From: Spirochaetales bacterium
GTDB taxonomy: Bacteria > Spirochaetota > Spirochaetia > JAFGXN01
Direction of reading: 5' to 3'
Assembly: GCA_016936615.1 (NCBI GenBank)
Contig: JAFGXN010000041.1
Span: forward strand, 1 to 55,950
Length of the DNA: 55,950 bases
In this document: positions 19,902 to 29,745 of the stretch, piece by piece
How positions within the stretch are numbered: the first letter of the stretch is position 1
Layout of the letters: the number at the start of each line of letters is the position of its first letter
Program-made: the position numbers and the translations under genes
Notes under the pieces: model-generated
Seen by the model: the letters and a program-made list of their open reading frames with translations, nothing else
Database searches by the model: none
Told to the model about the DNA's origin: nothing

Positions 19902-22379
19902 ATGAGCAGTTTGCCAGTTACAGATCCAGTTTTGATTTTCTCGATAGTATTGATTTCAGTTCTTGTTGCACCATTGTTGGCTGAGAAGTTGAGACTTCCA
20001 GGTATTATTGGACTTATCGTTTTTGGAATAGTTCTTGGTCCACATGTTAGTAAGGTCTTAGAGAAGGATCAGGCAATTGAACTTCTAGGGAAAATTGGAC
20101 TTCTCCACATCATGTTTCTTGCAGGGCTGGAGATAAATCTCGAAGAGGTTAAAAAATCGAAGCATCACAGTGTTCTCTTTGGTCTTTTGACCTTTTTCAT
20201 TCCTCTTCTCTTAGGAACTTTGGCTGGATTGTATATCCTAAATTTGAACCTGCTTGCTTCAATTTTGCTAGCTAGTATGTTCTCTTCTCATACATTGTTA
20301 ACCTTTCCAATTGTCAGTAAATTAGGTCTGACTAAGAAACCCTCAGTTACTGCGACAATTGGTGGAACCATTATAACTGACACTATGGCGATGATAGTAC
20401 TTGCTGTGATAATAGCGATGCAGGGCGGTGAGGTTGGTCCTATCTTTTGGGTAAAATTGAGTGTTTTTTCTCTGTTGTATGTTGCAGTAGTTGTGATTTT
20501 GTTGCCGAAGCTGACATTTTGGTTTTTTAAGAATTTTTTCTCTGATTCTGGCGCTGAGGATTATGTCTTTGTTATAACTGCCTTATTTGTCTCTGCTTAT
20601 TTCTCTCATCTAGTTGGGCTTGAACCAATTATTGGTGCGTTTCTTGCTGGATTAACCTTGAATCCATTAATTCCCGAGAAGAGTGTGCTGATGAATAGGA
20701 TTAAGTTTGTAGCTGACTCGCTTTTTATTCCATTTTTCCTTCTCTCAGTTGGAATGCTTATAGATCCTCTGCTGGTTTTTACAGATAAAGAATCAATTAT
20801 AGTTGCTGTTACAATGATTGCGGCAGCCTTATCCTCTAAATTTTTTGCAGCAATTATCTTTGGTAAGTTAACAAAATTTTCAAGATATGATATTGGACTT
20901 ATCTTTGGATTAAGTGTTAATCAAGCTGCTGCCACACTTGCAGCTGTCCTTGTCGGATATGATGTTGGAATATTCAAGGAACCAGTTCTTGCTGGTACAG
21001 TTATGATGATAATTGTTACAAGTTTCTTAGGTTCTATTTTAACTCAACGCTTTTCTATAAAAATAGTGAAACATGATGAAGCTAATCAAGATTCTGTAAA
21101 AAAAGGTGATGTAGAGAGAATTCTTGTTCCGCTTTCTAATCCCAACAATATAAATTCTCTTATGGACCTTGCATTTCTTTTGCAGCCTAAGGCTAGCCAA
21201 GAGCCAATCTATCCTCTTCATATTGCTCTAGAAAATGAAAACGTTGAGCAAAATGTAATATTTGGAGAAAATGTCCTGACTAAGGCTGGTGCGAGAGCAA
21301 ATGCTGTCCAAAAGAGAGTCTTGCCTTTGAACAAAATCGACAGTAATGTTCTATCTGCAATTTTAAAGACAGTTAATGAGCAGCGGATTTCCAAGATCAT
21401 AATGGGAGTTAGTCCTAGAGGGAAGTTTGCTAGTTCTTTTTTCAATAATGTCTCTGAACAGTTGATAAAATATTGCGACAAGATGGTCTTTATCTCAAAG
21501 TATGAGAAGCCGTTTAGTCTGATGAACCGAGTTATTTTAATTGTGCCTCCCTACATCTACAAGCAGAATGGGTTTTTGAATACTGTTAATTCTTTGAAAA
21601 AATTGGGATCTGAGCTCTCTGTGGAATGGTTTATCGTCTCTGAGGAAGATACCTTCCAGGAGATCAAAACCCTTTTTACTTCGCAGAAGGCTGAGCCAAA
21701 GCACCATTATGTTAGGAGTTGGAAAAATATAGAGAAAGAGTTAACACCAATTGTGAAGGGGTCGGATTTGATTATTCCTCTGTTAGCTCGGCGCGGTCAT
21801 TTGTCGTGGAGGCTTCACTTTGAGCAGATGCCTGCAATGCTTTACAAGTCTTTTGAAGAGAATAATGTCCTAGTTGTATATCCATTGTATAGCCAAGATG
21901 AAAAATTTGAATCTGCAGTTGAGGTCTCTGAAACATTGATAGAGGATTTGAGATTGTTGGAGTTAGTTCCTCCTGAAAATTTCTTTTTTAATTCCGCAGA
22001 TAGCAATTTTGTTTCAGTATTTAAGTCTTTATTGGAGAAGGTTCGTTTTGGTTTCACGCACGAGATAGTTCAAGAGATTGTTGAGGTTACAAATGATTTT
22101 CCAATTGAACTTAGCAAGGATATTGTCTTAATTCATACACGAACTGATTTGGTTCAGGAGTATAATCTATTTGTTGTTATAAATCGGGAAGGTTTTCTTA
22201 TTGAAAAAATTGAAAATCCCCATCGCTTGGTGATTATTTTGCTTTCGCCAAAATCTCAGAGTACCCAGAGCCATCTCAATATGCTATCTCAAATCTCACG
22301 TATGGTTCTTATGGAACGTTACGTAGAGTCTGTAATCGAGGCAGATAATTATAGTGATTTTAGAAAAAGATTAGAATAA
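19902..22379 (+). CDS. CPA2 cation:proton antiporter with USP-like and PTS EIIA-type-2-like C-terminal regions
   Basis: Na+/H+ exchanger TM region (LRLPGIIGLIVFGIVLGP, LGLTKKPSVTATIGGTIITDTMAMI); C-terminus FPIELSKDIVLIHTRTDLV...RLVIILLSPKSQSTQSHLNMLSQIS resembles EIIA-2. Confidence 0.85.
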   Translation: MSSLPVTDPVLIFSIVLISVLVAPLLAEKLRLPGIIGLIVFGIVLGPHVSKVLEKDQAIELLGKIGLLHIMFLAGLEINLEEVKKSKHHSVLFGLLTFFIPLLLGTLAGLYILNLNLLASILLASMFSSHTLLTFPIVSKLGLTKKPSVTATIGGTIITDTMAMIVLAVIIAMQGGEVGPIFWVKLSVFSLLYVAVVVILLPKLTFWFFKNFFSDSGAEDYVFVITALFVSAYFSHLVGLEPIIGAFLAGLTLNPLIPEKSVLMNRIKFVADSLFIPFFLLSVGMLIDPLLVFTDKESIIVAVTMIAAALSSKFFAAIIFGKLTKFSRYDIGLIFGLSVNQAAATLAAVLVGYDVGIFKEPVLAGTVMMIIVTSFLGSILTQRFSIKIVKHDEANQDSVKKGDVERILVPLSNPNNINSLMDLAFLLQPKASQEPIYPLHIALENENVEQNVIFGENVLTKAGARANAVQKRVLPLNKIDSNVLSAILKTVNEQRISKIIMGVSPRGKFASSFFNNVSEQLIKYCDKMVFISKYEKPFSLMNRVILIVPPYIYKQNGFLNTVNSLKKLGSELSVEWFIVSEEDTFQEIKTLFTSQKAEPKHHYVRSWKNIEKELTPIVKGSDLIIPLLARRGHLSWRLHFEQMPAMLYKSFEENNVLVVYPLYSQDEKFESAVEVSETLIEDLRLLELVPPENFFFNSADSNFVSVFKSLLEKVRFGFTHEIVQEIVEVTNDFPIELSKDIVLIHTRTDLVQEYNLFVVINREGFLIEKIENPHRLVIILLSPKSQSTQSHLNMLSQISRMVLMERYVESVIEADNYSDFRKRLE

Positions 22380-22457
22380 GATTAGAAAATAAAAGAGTGC
22401 ATATCGTTTTTCTCATAATTTTTTTAACAAAAAACTCATAAATCTCTAACATTTCTC

Positions 22458-22485
22458 TTGTCTACGACAGAAAATGGGGTATAAT
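22458..22485 (+). promoter_or_regulatory. Candidate sigma70 promoter TTGTCT-N16-TATAAT
   Basis: TTGTCT 22458-22463, TATAAT 22480-22485. Confidence 0.6.
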
Positions 22486-22502
22486 TTATTGGGAGATTTT
22501 TA

Positions 22503-25500
22503 ATGAAAAAGATAATGTTCGCTTTTTTAACCATGGTTATATTTTTTTCTGGATGCCAAAAAGATATTGATGCTCCAGTTGTAAGTAAGAAACAAGTTTC
22601 TGTTGTTATTGATAGCGCAGATAGTTGCTTGATTTCGTGGGAAGCTGCTACAGATTCAGTTACAGTTCAGGATAATTTATTGTACAAAGCAGTCTTGACT
22701 GATTCTAATTCTTTGAGTGTTGATGAGTTAGACAGTGTTAGTGCAAGCCAGCTTTTGCTTGATTGGAAGGTCGCTACCTTGTCTGCAGTTGCAAAGGGAT
22801 TAGATGCTAAGAATATCTATTATATTCATGTCTTTGTAAAAGATGAGGCTGGAAATATTTCTACATATACATCAAGACAGGTTAGGTTAAATGATAAGCC
22901 TCCTGTTGTCGGAAGCGCTGGAATTGTTGTTGCTAGTGCGATTGATTATTCGTCTTTAACCTTGTCTTGGGAGCCTGCTAGTGATGGCGAGACTCTTCCT
23001 GCGAATTTAAAGTATAAAATTTTAAAGTCTACTCTGTATTATGAAAATATAGATGAAATAAAGAATTTAGAGGATGTAGTTCTCTCGTGGAGTGATGGAA
23101 TTGACCATTATTCAGTTTCTGGATTAAATTCTGACACACTTTATTATTTCTATATTCTTGTGAAAGATGAAGCAGAAAATCTTGCAATCTATGTTCCATG
23201 TCCTGCTACTACTAAGAATAAAGCACCAGTCGCAGGTACCACTACCATAAAGAATCTTGTGGATAATTCCTTAACCCTAGAGTGGTCTTTAGCAAGTGAC
23301 GACTCTTCTGCGCAAGAGCTTGTGTATAAGGTTGTAAAATCATTTTTTAGCATTACATCTGTGGAATTGGCTAATTCTGCTGACGAAGTTCTTGGTTGGA
23401 CTGCAAATAAGAGCTCTCTTGATATTTCAGGATTGGAATATGATCAAGAGATTTATTTAAATGTTCTTGTTAGAGATCGAAGAGGAGAGATTGCCCTTTA
23501 TTCACAATCCTCGGTTCGTATCGAGAGTGGCGCACCAGTTGCTGGTGCTGGCGGAGAGATTACTTCGTCTAATTTAACTGGTAGTTCAGTTACGATTGGA
23601 TGGAAGAGTGCTTCTAGTGATTCCTATAGCTCCAATCAGCTGGCATATAAGATTGTCTTTTCTTCTTCGCCAATAAGTAGTGTCGCGGTTGCTGAGGGAT
23701 TAGAGAGAGGTAATATCTTATCTGATTGGACTCTTAATTCAGGAGACATTGTTGATTTTTCTTTTGATATTAGTGGCTTAGATTATGGTACAAAGTACTT
23801 TTTTAATATAATAGTAAAAGACCCGGCTGATATTAAGGCCTTATACTCTCAGCTAGAGGTTATCACAGTCGATAATCCTCCTGTTGTAGGAAATTCTGGA
23901 ATTATAACATCTTCAGATATAACAGCTGATTCTGTTAAGTTATCTTGGGCATTAGCATCTGATTTAGAGTTAGATGATGCTGAATTGGAATATAAGTTGG
24001 TAAAATCTGCTACCCCTATCGAGGATATAGATCAGGCAAATAGCTTTTCTGGTGATAATCTAGTTTTTGATTGGAGTAAAAATATTTCTGAAGCAATTGT
24101 TGCCCATCTTAGCTCTAATACCACTTATTATTTCAATGTGCTTGTCAGAGATGATTCTGCTAACTATGCACTCTATTCTGGAATTTCTGAAATTACCAAA
24201 GATACTGCTCCAGTTCCTGGAAACTCTGGTGTGTTGACTAGTTCTGAAGTGGCAAGTGGTTCATTTGTATTGAATTGGAGCCTTGCAATCGATGATGTAA
24301 CTTCTCAAGAGGATCTCCAGTACAAGGTAGTCATCTCGTCGACACCGACACTCGACACTGTTGAGGCAATTGATGATATAGAGACTATTGAGGATGGTTT
24401 GATCCTATATTGGGAAGATAATGAACTTCTTACTATAGATGGGCAGAATGCCTCCTTGATAATTTCAAATTTAAGATACAATACAACGTATTATTTAAAC
24501 GTAATGGTTAAGGATATTAATTCAAATAAGGGGCTGTATCATCAGCTTTCAGTTACAACTGAAAATGTCGATGACCTTACTGCTCCAGATGTAACCTCTG
24601 CTGAAATCTTTTTACAGTCGGTGGATACCTCTTCTGCTAGTATTTCATGGTCAAAGGCTACTGATGATTATACCTGGCAGGATGATTTAGAGTATAAAGC
24701 AGTTTACTCGTTGGATCCAATTGGTAGTCTCGAGATTGCTCAATCTCTTCCAGCTGAAAGTACTCTTGTTGACTGGGCAAAAGGAGTATCTCAGGCTTCA
24801 GTATCAGGGCTAACAAGTCCAAATTACTATTTTAATGTTCTTGTTAGAGATGAAAAAGGGAATATTGCATTGTATAACCAGTTAGCTGTTTCTACGCAGG
24901 TAGAGTATGCTTTTAATGCGTGGGAAATTGATACTTTTACAAGTGTATTTTCAACTGGTCATAAGAATAATTTAGGACCAAAGTTAGGAGTGAAGGGTGA
25001 TCCTAAGACTTCTATTGTTATAACATATGTAACAAAAGAAGTTAAGACTGAAGCTACTTTATATTTTGGAGATGACCCTAGTAATCTGCAATATGTCTAT
25101 CCTTCTCTTAAGCAATGCGAGGTTCATCATGTAGAAATCTCTGGACTTAAAGCAGATACAGAGTATTATTACTCATTGAGTATTGATACTGAGAGTTATA
25201 TTGATTCTCAGAGGACAAAATATCGAGCTAATAATGTTCTAAGTTTTAAGACTGCGCCTGAGTCAGAGATTGGTCATTCTATCTTAGTTCTTGGTGATCA
25301 GCAACCTAAGGATACTGGTACTATTGAAATGAACAGTGTTGTCGCTCGTGCGCTACGAGAACGAATAGATCAAGATGATATTCGATTAGTTGCACAAGTC
25401 GGAGATGTCTGCAATATGACCCCAACTCAGAATGCACGAGACTGGGAGTATACTTTATCAGTTTTACCAATTTTTTCTTCCAAAGTCCCTCAGATGTCAG

Positions 25501-26522
25501 TAATTGGTAATCACGATGGTTCAGATCCTTACCAGTATAAGACTATCTTTCAATATAATTATCCTTCAGAGATCTCAATAAGTGATGATCACGCATACCA
25601 CTCAATGGATTTTGGTAAGGCTCATTTAATTTTTATAGATTCAAATGGAACCCTTACTAGCTATGATGGTATTATGGAGAATCAGCAGAAAGCATGGATT
25701 GAGCAGGATATCCAGTCAGCCATTGCACGGGGGCAGGAGTGGATTTTTATGTATTTTCATTTAGCTATGCTTTGTAATGGAGCAGATCCTGATATGGGTA
25801 TGAAATCAAGTAGTGGCGGCAAGGGTCAGGCAGACTTGCAAGAGTATATAATTCCATTAGCTACGAAGTATAAGATTGATGCAATTTTTTGGGGACATGA
25901 CCATCTTTATGAGCACTGGCAGTATGAATACGGTGCAAACGGATATTTTTTCAAAAATGATACTGAGAGAATAGTTGCTGAATCTCCTATTATGATGTTT
26001 GAGACTGGCGGTGGTGGTGCAGTTAGTGAGTGGTCTTGGTCTGGTATTCGTGCAGATAATAAAGATGAGACAAAACAGTGGTATAATACTGCATCTTCGT
26101 CTGTTGTTTCAGTTGAGGCAAGACAGAACTCCTGGAACACATCTAAGTACTTTGCTGCAACAGATTCCTCCTATTTTGGAACTACATTTAATTGGATTTC
26201 TGATTGGGGTAAGGCTGGTTATTCGGAAAGTCAGTTTTATTATCATTTCCCATTTGAGTTAGATAATATGGGGAATGTTGTCTATGAAGATGGGAAAAAG
26301 AAATATTCGACAAATGATGGTATATCTTACTCCACTGACAATCAGTGGTATGGTTACCAGTATGGAGAGACTACTCCGCAGTATATGGAAATTCATTTTA
26401 ACCCTGATGGAACTGCAACTATAACTGCGAGATATCCAAATCATAAGATTCTCGGAGATCGACCTGGGGTTCTACCTCCAGAGGCGAAGCAGGAATTTGT
26501 GATACAAAAGAAGAGTAGATAA
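22503..26522 (+). CDS. Lipoprotein metallophosphoesterase with multiple FN3-like repeats (purple-acid-phosphatase-like)
   Basis: Lipobox FFSGC; about 7 repeats of 'SGSVTLSWxxASDD...LxYKVVxS...SGLxxxTxYYFNVLVRDxxxNxALY'; C-terminal LGDQQPKD...GDVCN...VIGNHDGSD...FHLAML...GHDHLYE. Confidence 0.9.
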   Translation: MKKIMFAFLTMVIFFSGCQKDIDAPVVSKKQVSVVIDSADSCLISWEAATDSVTVQDNLLYKAVLTDSNSLSVDELDSVSASQLLLDWKVATLSAVAKGLDAKNIYYIHVFVKDEAGNISTYTSRQVRLNDKPPVVGSAGIVVASAIDYSSLTLSWEPASDGETLPANLKYKILKSTLYYENIDEIKNLEDVVLSWSDGIDHYSVSGLNSDTLYYFYILVKDEAENLAIYVPCPATTKNKAPVAGTTTIKNLVDNSLTLEWSLASDDSSAQELVYKVVKSFFSITSVELANSADEVLGWTANKSSLDISGLEYDQEIYLNVLVRDRRGEIALYSQSSVRIESGAPVAGAGGEITSSNLTGSSVTIGWKSASSDSYSSNQLAYKIVFSSSPISSVAVAEGLERGNILSDWTLNSGDIVDFSFDISGLDYGTKYFFNIIVKDPADIKALYSQLEVITVDNPPVVGNSGIITSSDITADSVKLSWALASDLELDDAELEYKLVKSATPIEDIDQANSFSGDNLVFDWSKNISEAIVAHLSSNTTYYFNVLVRDDSANYALYSGISEITKDTAPVPGNSGVLTSSEVASGSFVLNWSLAIDDVTSQEDLQYKVVISSTPTLDTVEAIDDIETIEDGLILYWEDNELLTIDGQNASLIISNLRYNTTYYLNVMVKDINSNKGLYHQLSVTTENVDDLTAPDVTSAEIFLQSVDTSSASISWSKATDDYTWQDDLEYKAVYSLDPIGSLEIAQSLPAESTLVDWAKGVSQASVSGLTSPNYYFNVLVRDEKGNIALYNQLAVSTQVEYAFNAWEIDTFTSVFSTGHKNNLGPKLGVKGDPKTSIVITYVTKEVKTEATLYFGDDPSNLQYVYPSLKQCEVHHVEISGLKADTEYYYSLSIDTESYIDSQRTKYRANNVLSFKTAPESEIGHSILVLGDQQPKDTGTIEMNSVVARALRERIDQDDIRLVAQVGDVCNMTPTQNARDWEYTLSVLPIFSSKVPQMSVIGNHDGSDPYQYKTIFQYNYPSEISISDDHAYHSMDFGKAHLIFIDSNGTLTSYDGIMENQQKAWIEQDIQSAIARGQEWIFMYFHLAMLCNGADPDMGMKSSSGGKGQADLQEYIIPLATKYKIDAIFWGHDHLYEHWQYEYGANGYFFKNDTERIVAESPIMMFETGGGGAVSEWSWSGIRADNKDETKQWYNTASSSVVSVEARQNSWNTSKYFAATDSSYFGTTFNWISDWGKAGYSESQFYYHFPFELDNMGNVVYEDGKKKYSTNDGISYSTDNQWYGYQYGETTPQYMEIHFNPDGTATITARYPNHKILGDRPGVLPPEAKQEFVIQKKSR

Positions 26523-26539
26523 AAGATATAAATTAAGAT

Positions 26540-26582
26540 AAAAGGCTATTGTTTCTATTAAAAGAAACAATAGCCTTTTTAA
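26540..26582. terminator. Bidirectional intrinsic terminator between convergent genes
   Basis: AAAAGGCTATTGTTTCT (26540-26556) / AGAAACAATAGCCTTTT (26563-26579), 17-bp perfect stem, A/T tracts on both sides. Confidence 0.93.
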
Positions 26583-26702
26583 TTTCCAACTGATCCGATT
26601 CTTGCAAAACTATAAATTTATTCAGTCTATTGACGAGTTTCTTCTATATGGGTAAAAATTAGGTAAAAAAAATTGAAATTTTAAATCTTTGCAAGAAAAG
26701 TA

Positions 26703-27347
26703 TCAGTTGATTCTAAAACGTAGGTTAAGCTCAAACGGATTCGCTGTCCCAGGATATTTTCTTCCTTTTTTCTTATATGTCTGAAAGCTATTATTATATT
26801 TAATTGTTTTATCTTCGTTCTGCTTTAACTCAAACTCATAGTAAAAAAACTGATTATTAAGAAATTTAATAGGATTTTTTTCAACAAAGACAATATCGCA
26901 ATAGAAAGAGTCGTCATAGACTCCTATCGTTATCTCTTTCTCTGTTCTAAAGCCTTCAGATCTAAACGGAGTATAGAATCTGTAGAATACAGTGCCTTTT
27001 TTAATAAAAGCTGAAAAATCAGTAACCTTATTTGGTCTAATCAATCTGCCTCCATCAGTTATATAGAGAAAAAAGTTATATTCGACTAGATTGTAGAAGG
27101 CATCAACATAGATCTTTTCAAGCTCATCCTTGTCAAATTTCTTATCACTGTTTGAGTCGAAGTCTGCAATTAGACTTGCCGAATACATTGGGTCAAAGCT
27201 CCACTCAACCCAGAATCCATCTATCCCAGACCTATTAAAGTTTATCTCGAGAGAAGTCTCCATGAATATGTGAGGATGTGAGAATCCTCGCACAGCCACA
27301 AGTAAGAATGTAATTATAAAAAGTTTAATTTTTCCTGAGTTTTTCAT
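26703..27347 (-). CDS. DUF1007 family exported protein
   Basis: Signal peptide then FSHPHIFMETSLEINFNRSGIDGFWVEWSFDPMYSASLIADFD, characteristic of DUF1007. Confidence 0.85.
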   Translation of the reverse strand: MKNSGKIKLFIITFLLVAVRGFSHPHIFMETSLEINFNRSGIDGFWVEWSFDPMYSASLIADFDSNSDKKFDKDELEKIYVDAFYNLVEYNFFLYITDGGRLIRPNKVTDFSAFIKKGTVFYRFYTPFRSEGFRTEKEITIGVYDDSFYCDIVFVEKNPIKFLNNQFFYYEFELKQNEDKTIKYNNSFQTYKKKGRKYPGTANPFELNLRFRIN

Positions 27348-27407
27348 GAGATCTCCTAGAGAAATTATATTCCAATCTTATTCTAAAGTAAATATCCAAA
27401 ATCTTAA

Positions 27408-28568
27408 TTACTTGTATTCTGTGACTCTTTTTGTGAAGAATTCTATTATAATAAATATTGAGATTACTACAGATATGATAATATAGAAGGATTGAAAACT
27501 TATCTTTTCTGTTAGGATTGTAGTTGCAGATCCAGTAATGAAGCCTAAAGAGATTATAAACTCGTGCATTGATGTAGCCCTTCGCGTGTTACGACTGTTG
27601 TTGATTGTATAGAATTGATTTGAAGTGTATACAAATCCATAGACAAGCCCAGTTAATATAGTTGAAATCGACAAAATCAACATTGGAAATCTAAAATTCT
27701 CTGAAAAAGGAATCAACAACAGTGCGGGAACCAACAGAAATTGACTTAGGATTAGCAATCTTTTTTTACCATGCCATGCAGTAAATTTTTCCAGTAGAAA
27801 AAAAGCCAAGACAGTCGCAAAATTTATTAATGTGTTGATTAGCCCATAGTCTTTTTCGCTTTTTCCTAATTTTTCAGTCATGAATACTGATAGGTTTGTC
27901 TTGTAGCAGATGAATATAAGAGCAAGTAAAAAAAGACTGATTCTTGAGATAATCTTAATATTATCTTGCTTTGTCGTTGGTTGTGTAATTTCGCGCTTAT
28001 TAACTATTTTTGCAGAGGTATCGCTTTTTTCAAGGATAAGAAGAGAGACTATAATATAGAGAGTTCCGATGATTGCTGTTGTTAAAATGTAACTTTTTTC
28101 AAGAAGAAGACCTCCCAAAAACGGTACAATGAAAAAAGTCAGTGACCAGCTGTAGTTGTAAAGCGTAATCTGCTTTGCTAAAGCCTTGTCCGTGTATCCG
28201 CTAGTCACCTTGTTCATCATGACAGGGAAAAACTGTGATTGGAGCAATCCCATTATCGACATAATTAGTATGAGCAGATATTTTAAGTTAGTTGCATCTT
28301 CAGCTTTTAATATGAAGATTATTGAAAATGTAGCGAGCCCAGCAATCATGCAGGCTGCCGCAGTTATATATGTAGCATATCTCGTAATCTTTTCCGAGGA
28401 TATTAAGCATCCGATTCCGTAGAAGGTGAAGAAGAATCCGATTGAGAGTGCGATCAATAGCTCGCTGCCCCCAATTCTAATTGCAAAGAAAGGTACTACC
28501 GTAACTAACATGTTAGCTGTTAAAGAATATAATGCTACCGCAAGCAAAGGTCTAATTTTTCTGTTCAT
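27408..28568 (-). CDS. MFS transporter
   Basis: About 12 predicted hydrophobic segments; MFS-like architecture. Confidence 0.85.
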   Translation of the reverse strand: MNRKIRPLLAVALYSLTANMLVTVVPFFAIRIGGSELLIALSIGFFFTFYGIGCLISSEKITRYATYITAAACMIAGLATFSIIFILKAEDATNLKYLLILIMSIMGLLQSQFFPVMMNKVTSGYTDKALAKQITLYNYSWSLTFFIVPFLGGLLLEKSYILTTAIIGTLYIIVSLLILEKSDTSAKIVNKREITQPTTKQDNIKIISRISLFLLALIFICYKTNLSVFMTEKLGKSEKDYGLINTLINFATVLAFFLLEKFTAWHGKKRLLILSQFLLVPALLLIPFSENFRFPMLILSISTILTGLVYGFVYTSNQFYTINNSRNTRRATSMHEFIISLGFITGSATTILTEKISFQSFYIIISVVISIFIIIEFFTKRVTEYK

Positions 28569-28707
28569 AAGATCTCCATCTTTGAGATTGGTATATCATA
28601 AAGCAGAAAAAAATGTAAGTGGTTCTTTTAATAAAAAAATATTATTTTTTGGGTATTTTTTTGATTTTAGAGATAATAGAGATTATAATTAAAATGTAGG
28701 TTGAAAG

Positions 28708-29640
28708 ATGGGGGGAGCTATGACAAATATTTATCAAATGGACAGCAAGGTTAAATACGAGAAGGAGTTGTTAAATTTTGAGAAAAAATTTGATTATTGC
28801 AACATGGTTGGTGATTTTGAGAATGCACTTGGGTGTCTTAAAAATATTGGTACTTGCTACTATTATTTGGGTAAGCCCTCATCAGCGATAGATTATTTTG
28901 ATATGGTCGCAGATGCTAGCGATAGAAGTGGAGACTATATTGGGATGATCGAGGCCTTAGAGAGTGCAGCAGAGACTTTGATTCGCAGTTATAATGATTA
29001 TGATATCGGTATTGAAAAATATCGTGAAGTTGTTGAGATTGCTAAATCTCACGATCTGAAGGTTGATGAGGCTTGGGCGCAGTTTAAAATGGCACGTCAT
29101 CTACTTAGAATTGGAAAATTTTTAGATGCCCATATCTATTTAGTACAGGCAAAGAAAAATTGGTTGGAGGCTGGATATGAAAATATTAGCTTAGTTCTGC
29201 CTTTTTTGATGGAGTATTATCTTTTGAACGATGAGCTTTCGGAATTAGAAGATACTTTTGTGGAGTATTTGCATGTAGTTGATAGATTTGGGCATGATAA
29301 TTCTAGTGGTTATGGTTATATAGTCTTTGCAAAAGCCCTATATTTTGATTCAATTGATATTTTTCTTGATAACGCTAATATCGCGACAATACATGAGAAG
29401 ACAGGCCTTAAGTTTAAGTATATGGATTTTTTGAAGCGAGGAATTTCGATTGCAAAAAGCTCTAACAATCTTGATACTGTTATCTATGCATATTGTCAGG
29501 CTGCTATAATATTGAACGGACAGAACCATTTAGCAAGATCTAGGGCTTTCTTGAAAAAAGCTAAATCAATAGATCAACAAAATAGATACAATTCGTTGGT
29601 GTTAAGAAACACCTTAAAGCTCTTGGGGGAGGGCATTTAA
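28708..29640 (+). CDS. Cytoplasmic TPR-repeat protein
   Basis: NIGTCYYYLGKPSSAIDYFDMVADASDRSGD TPR motifs; no signal peptide. Confidence 0.75.
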   Translation: MGGAMTNIYQMDSKVKYEKELLNFEKKFDYCNMVGDFENALGCLKNIGTCYYYLGKPSSAIDYFDMVADASDRSGDYIGMIEALESAAETLIRSYNDYDIGIEKYREVVEIAKSHDLKVDEAWAQFKMARHLLRIGKFLDAHIYLVQAKKNWLEAGYENISLVLPFLMEYYLLNDELSELEDTFVEYLHVVDRFGHDNSSGYGYIVFAKALYFDSIDIFLDNANIATIHEKTGLKFKYMDFLKRGISIAKSSNNLDTVIYAYCQAAIILNGQNHLARSRAFLKKAKSIDQQNRYNSLVLRNTLKLLGEGI

Positions 29641-29647
29641 AAATCTT

Positions 29648-29675
29648 GGGGCTGCCGAAAGGCAGTCTCTTTTTT
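29648..29675 (+). terminator. Intrinsic terminator with GAAA tetraloop
   Basis: GGGGCTGCC-GAAA-GGCAGTCTC followed by TTTTTT. Confidence 0.88.
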
Positions 29676-29745
29676 AATCTTTTTTTAATCTAAGGAGAAG
29701 AAAATTATCATATAATTTATTAAACGTTATATTTAGGAGGTACAA

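Noticed and set aside
28426-28692. Plus-strand 88-aa ORF opposite the MFS gene start
   Set aside because: Mostly antisense to the MFS CDS and its leader; no homology recognised.
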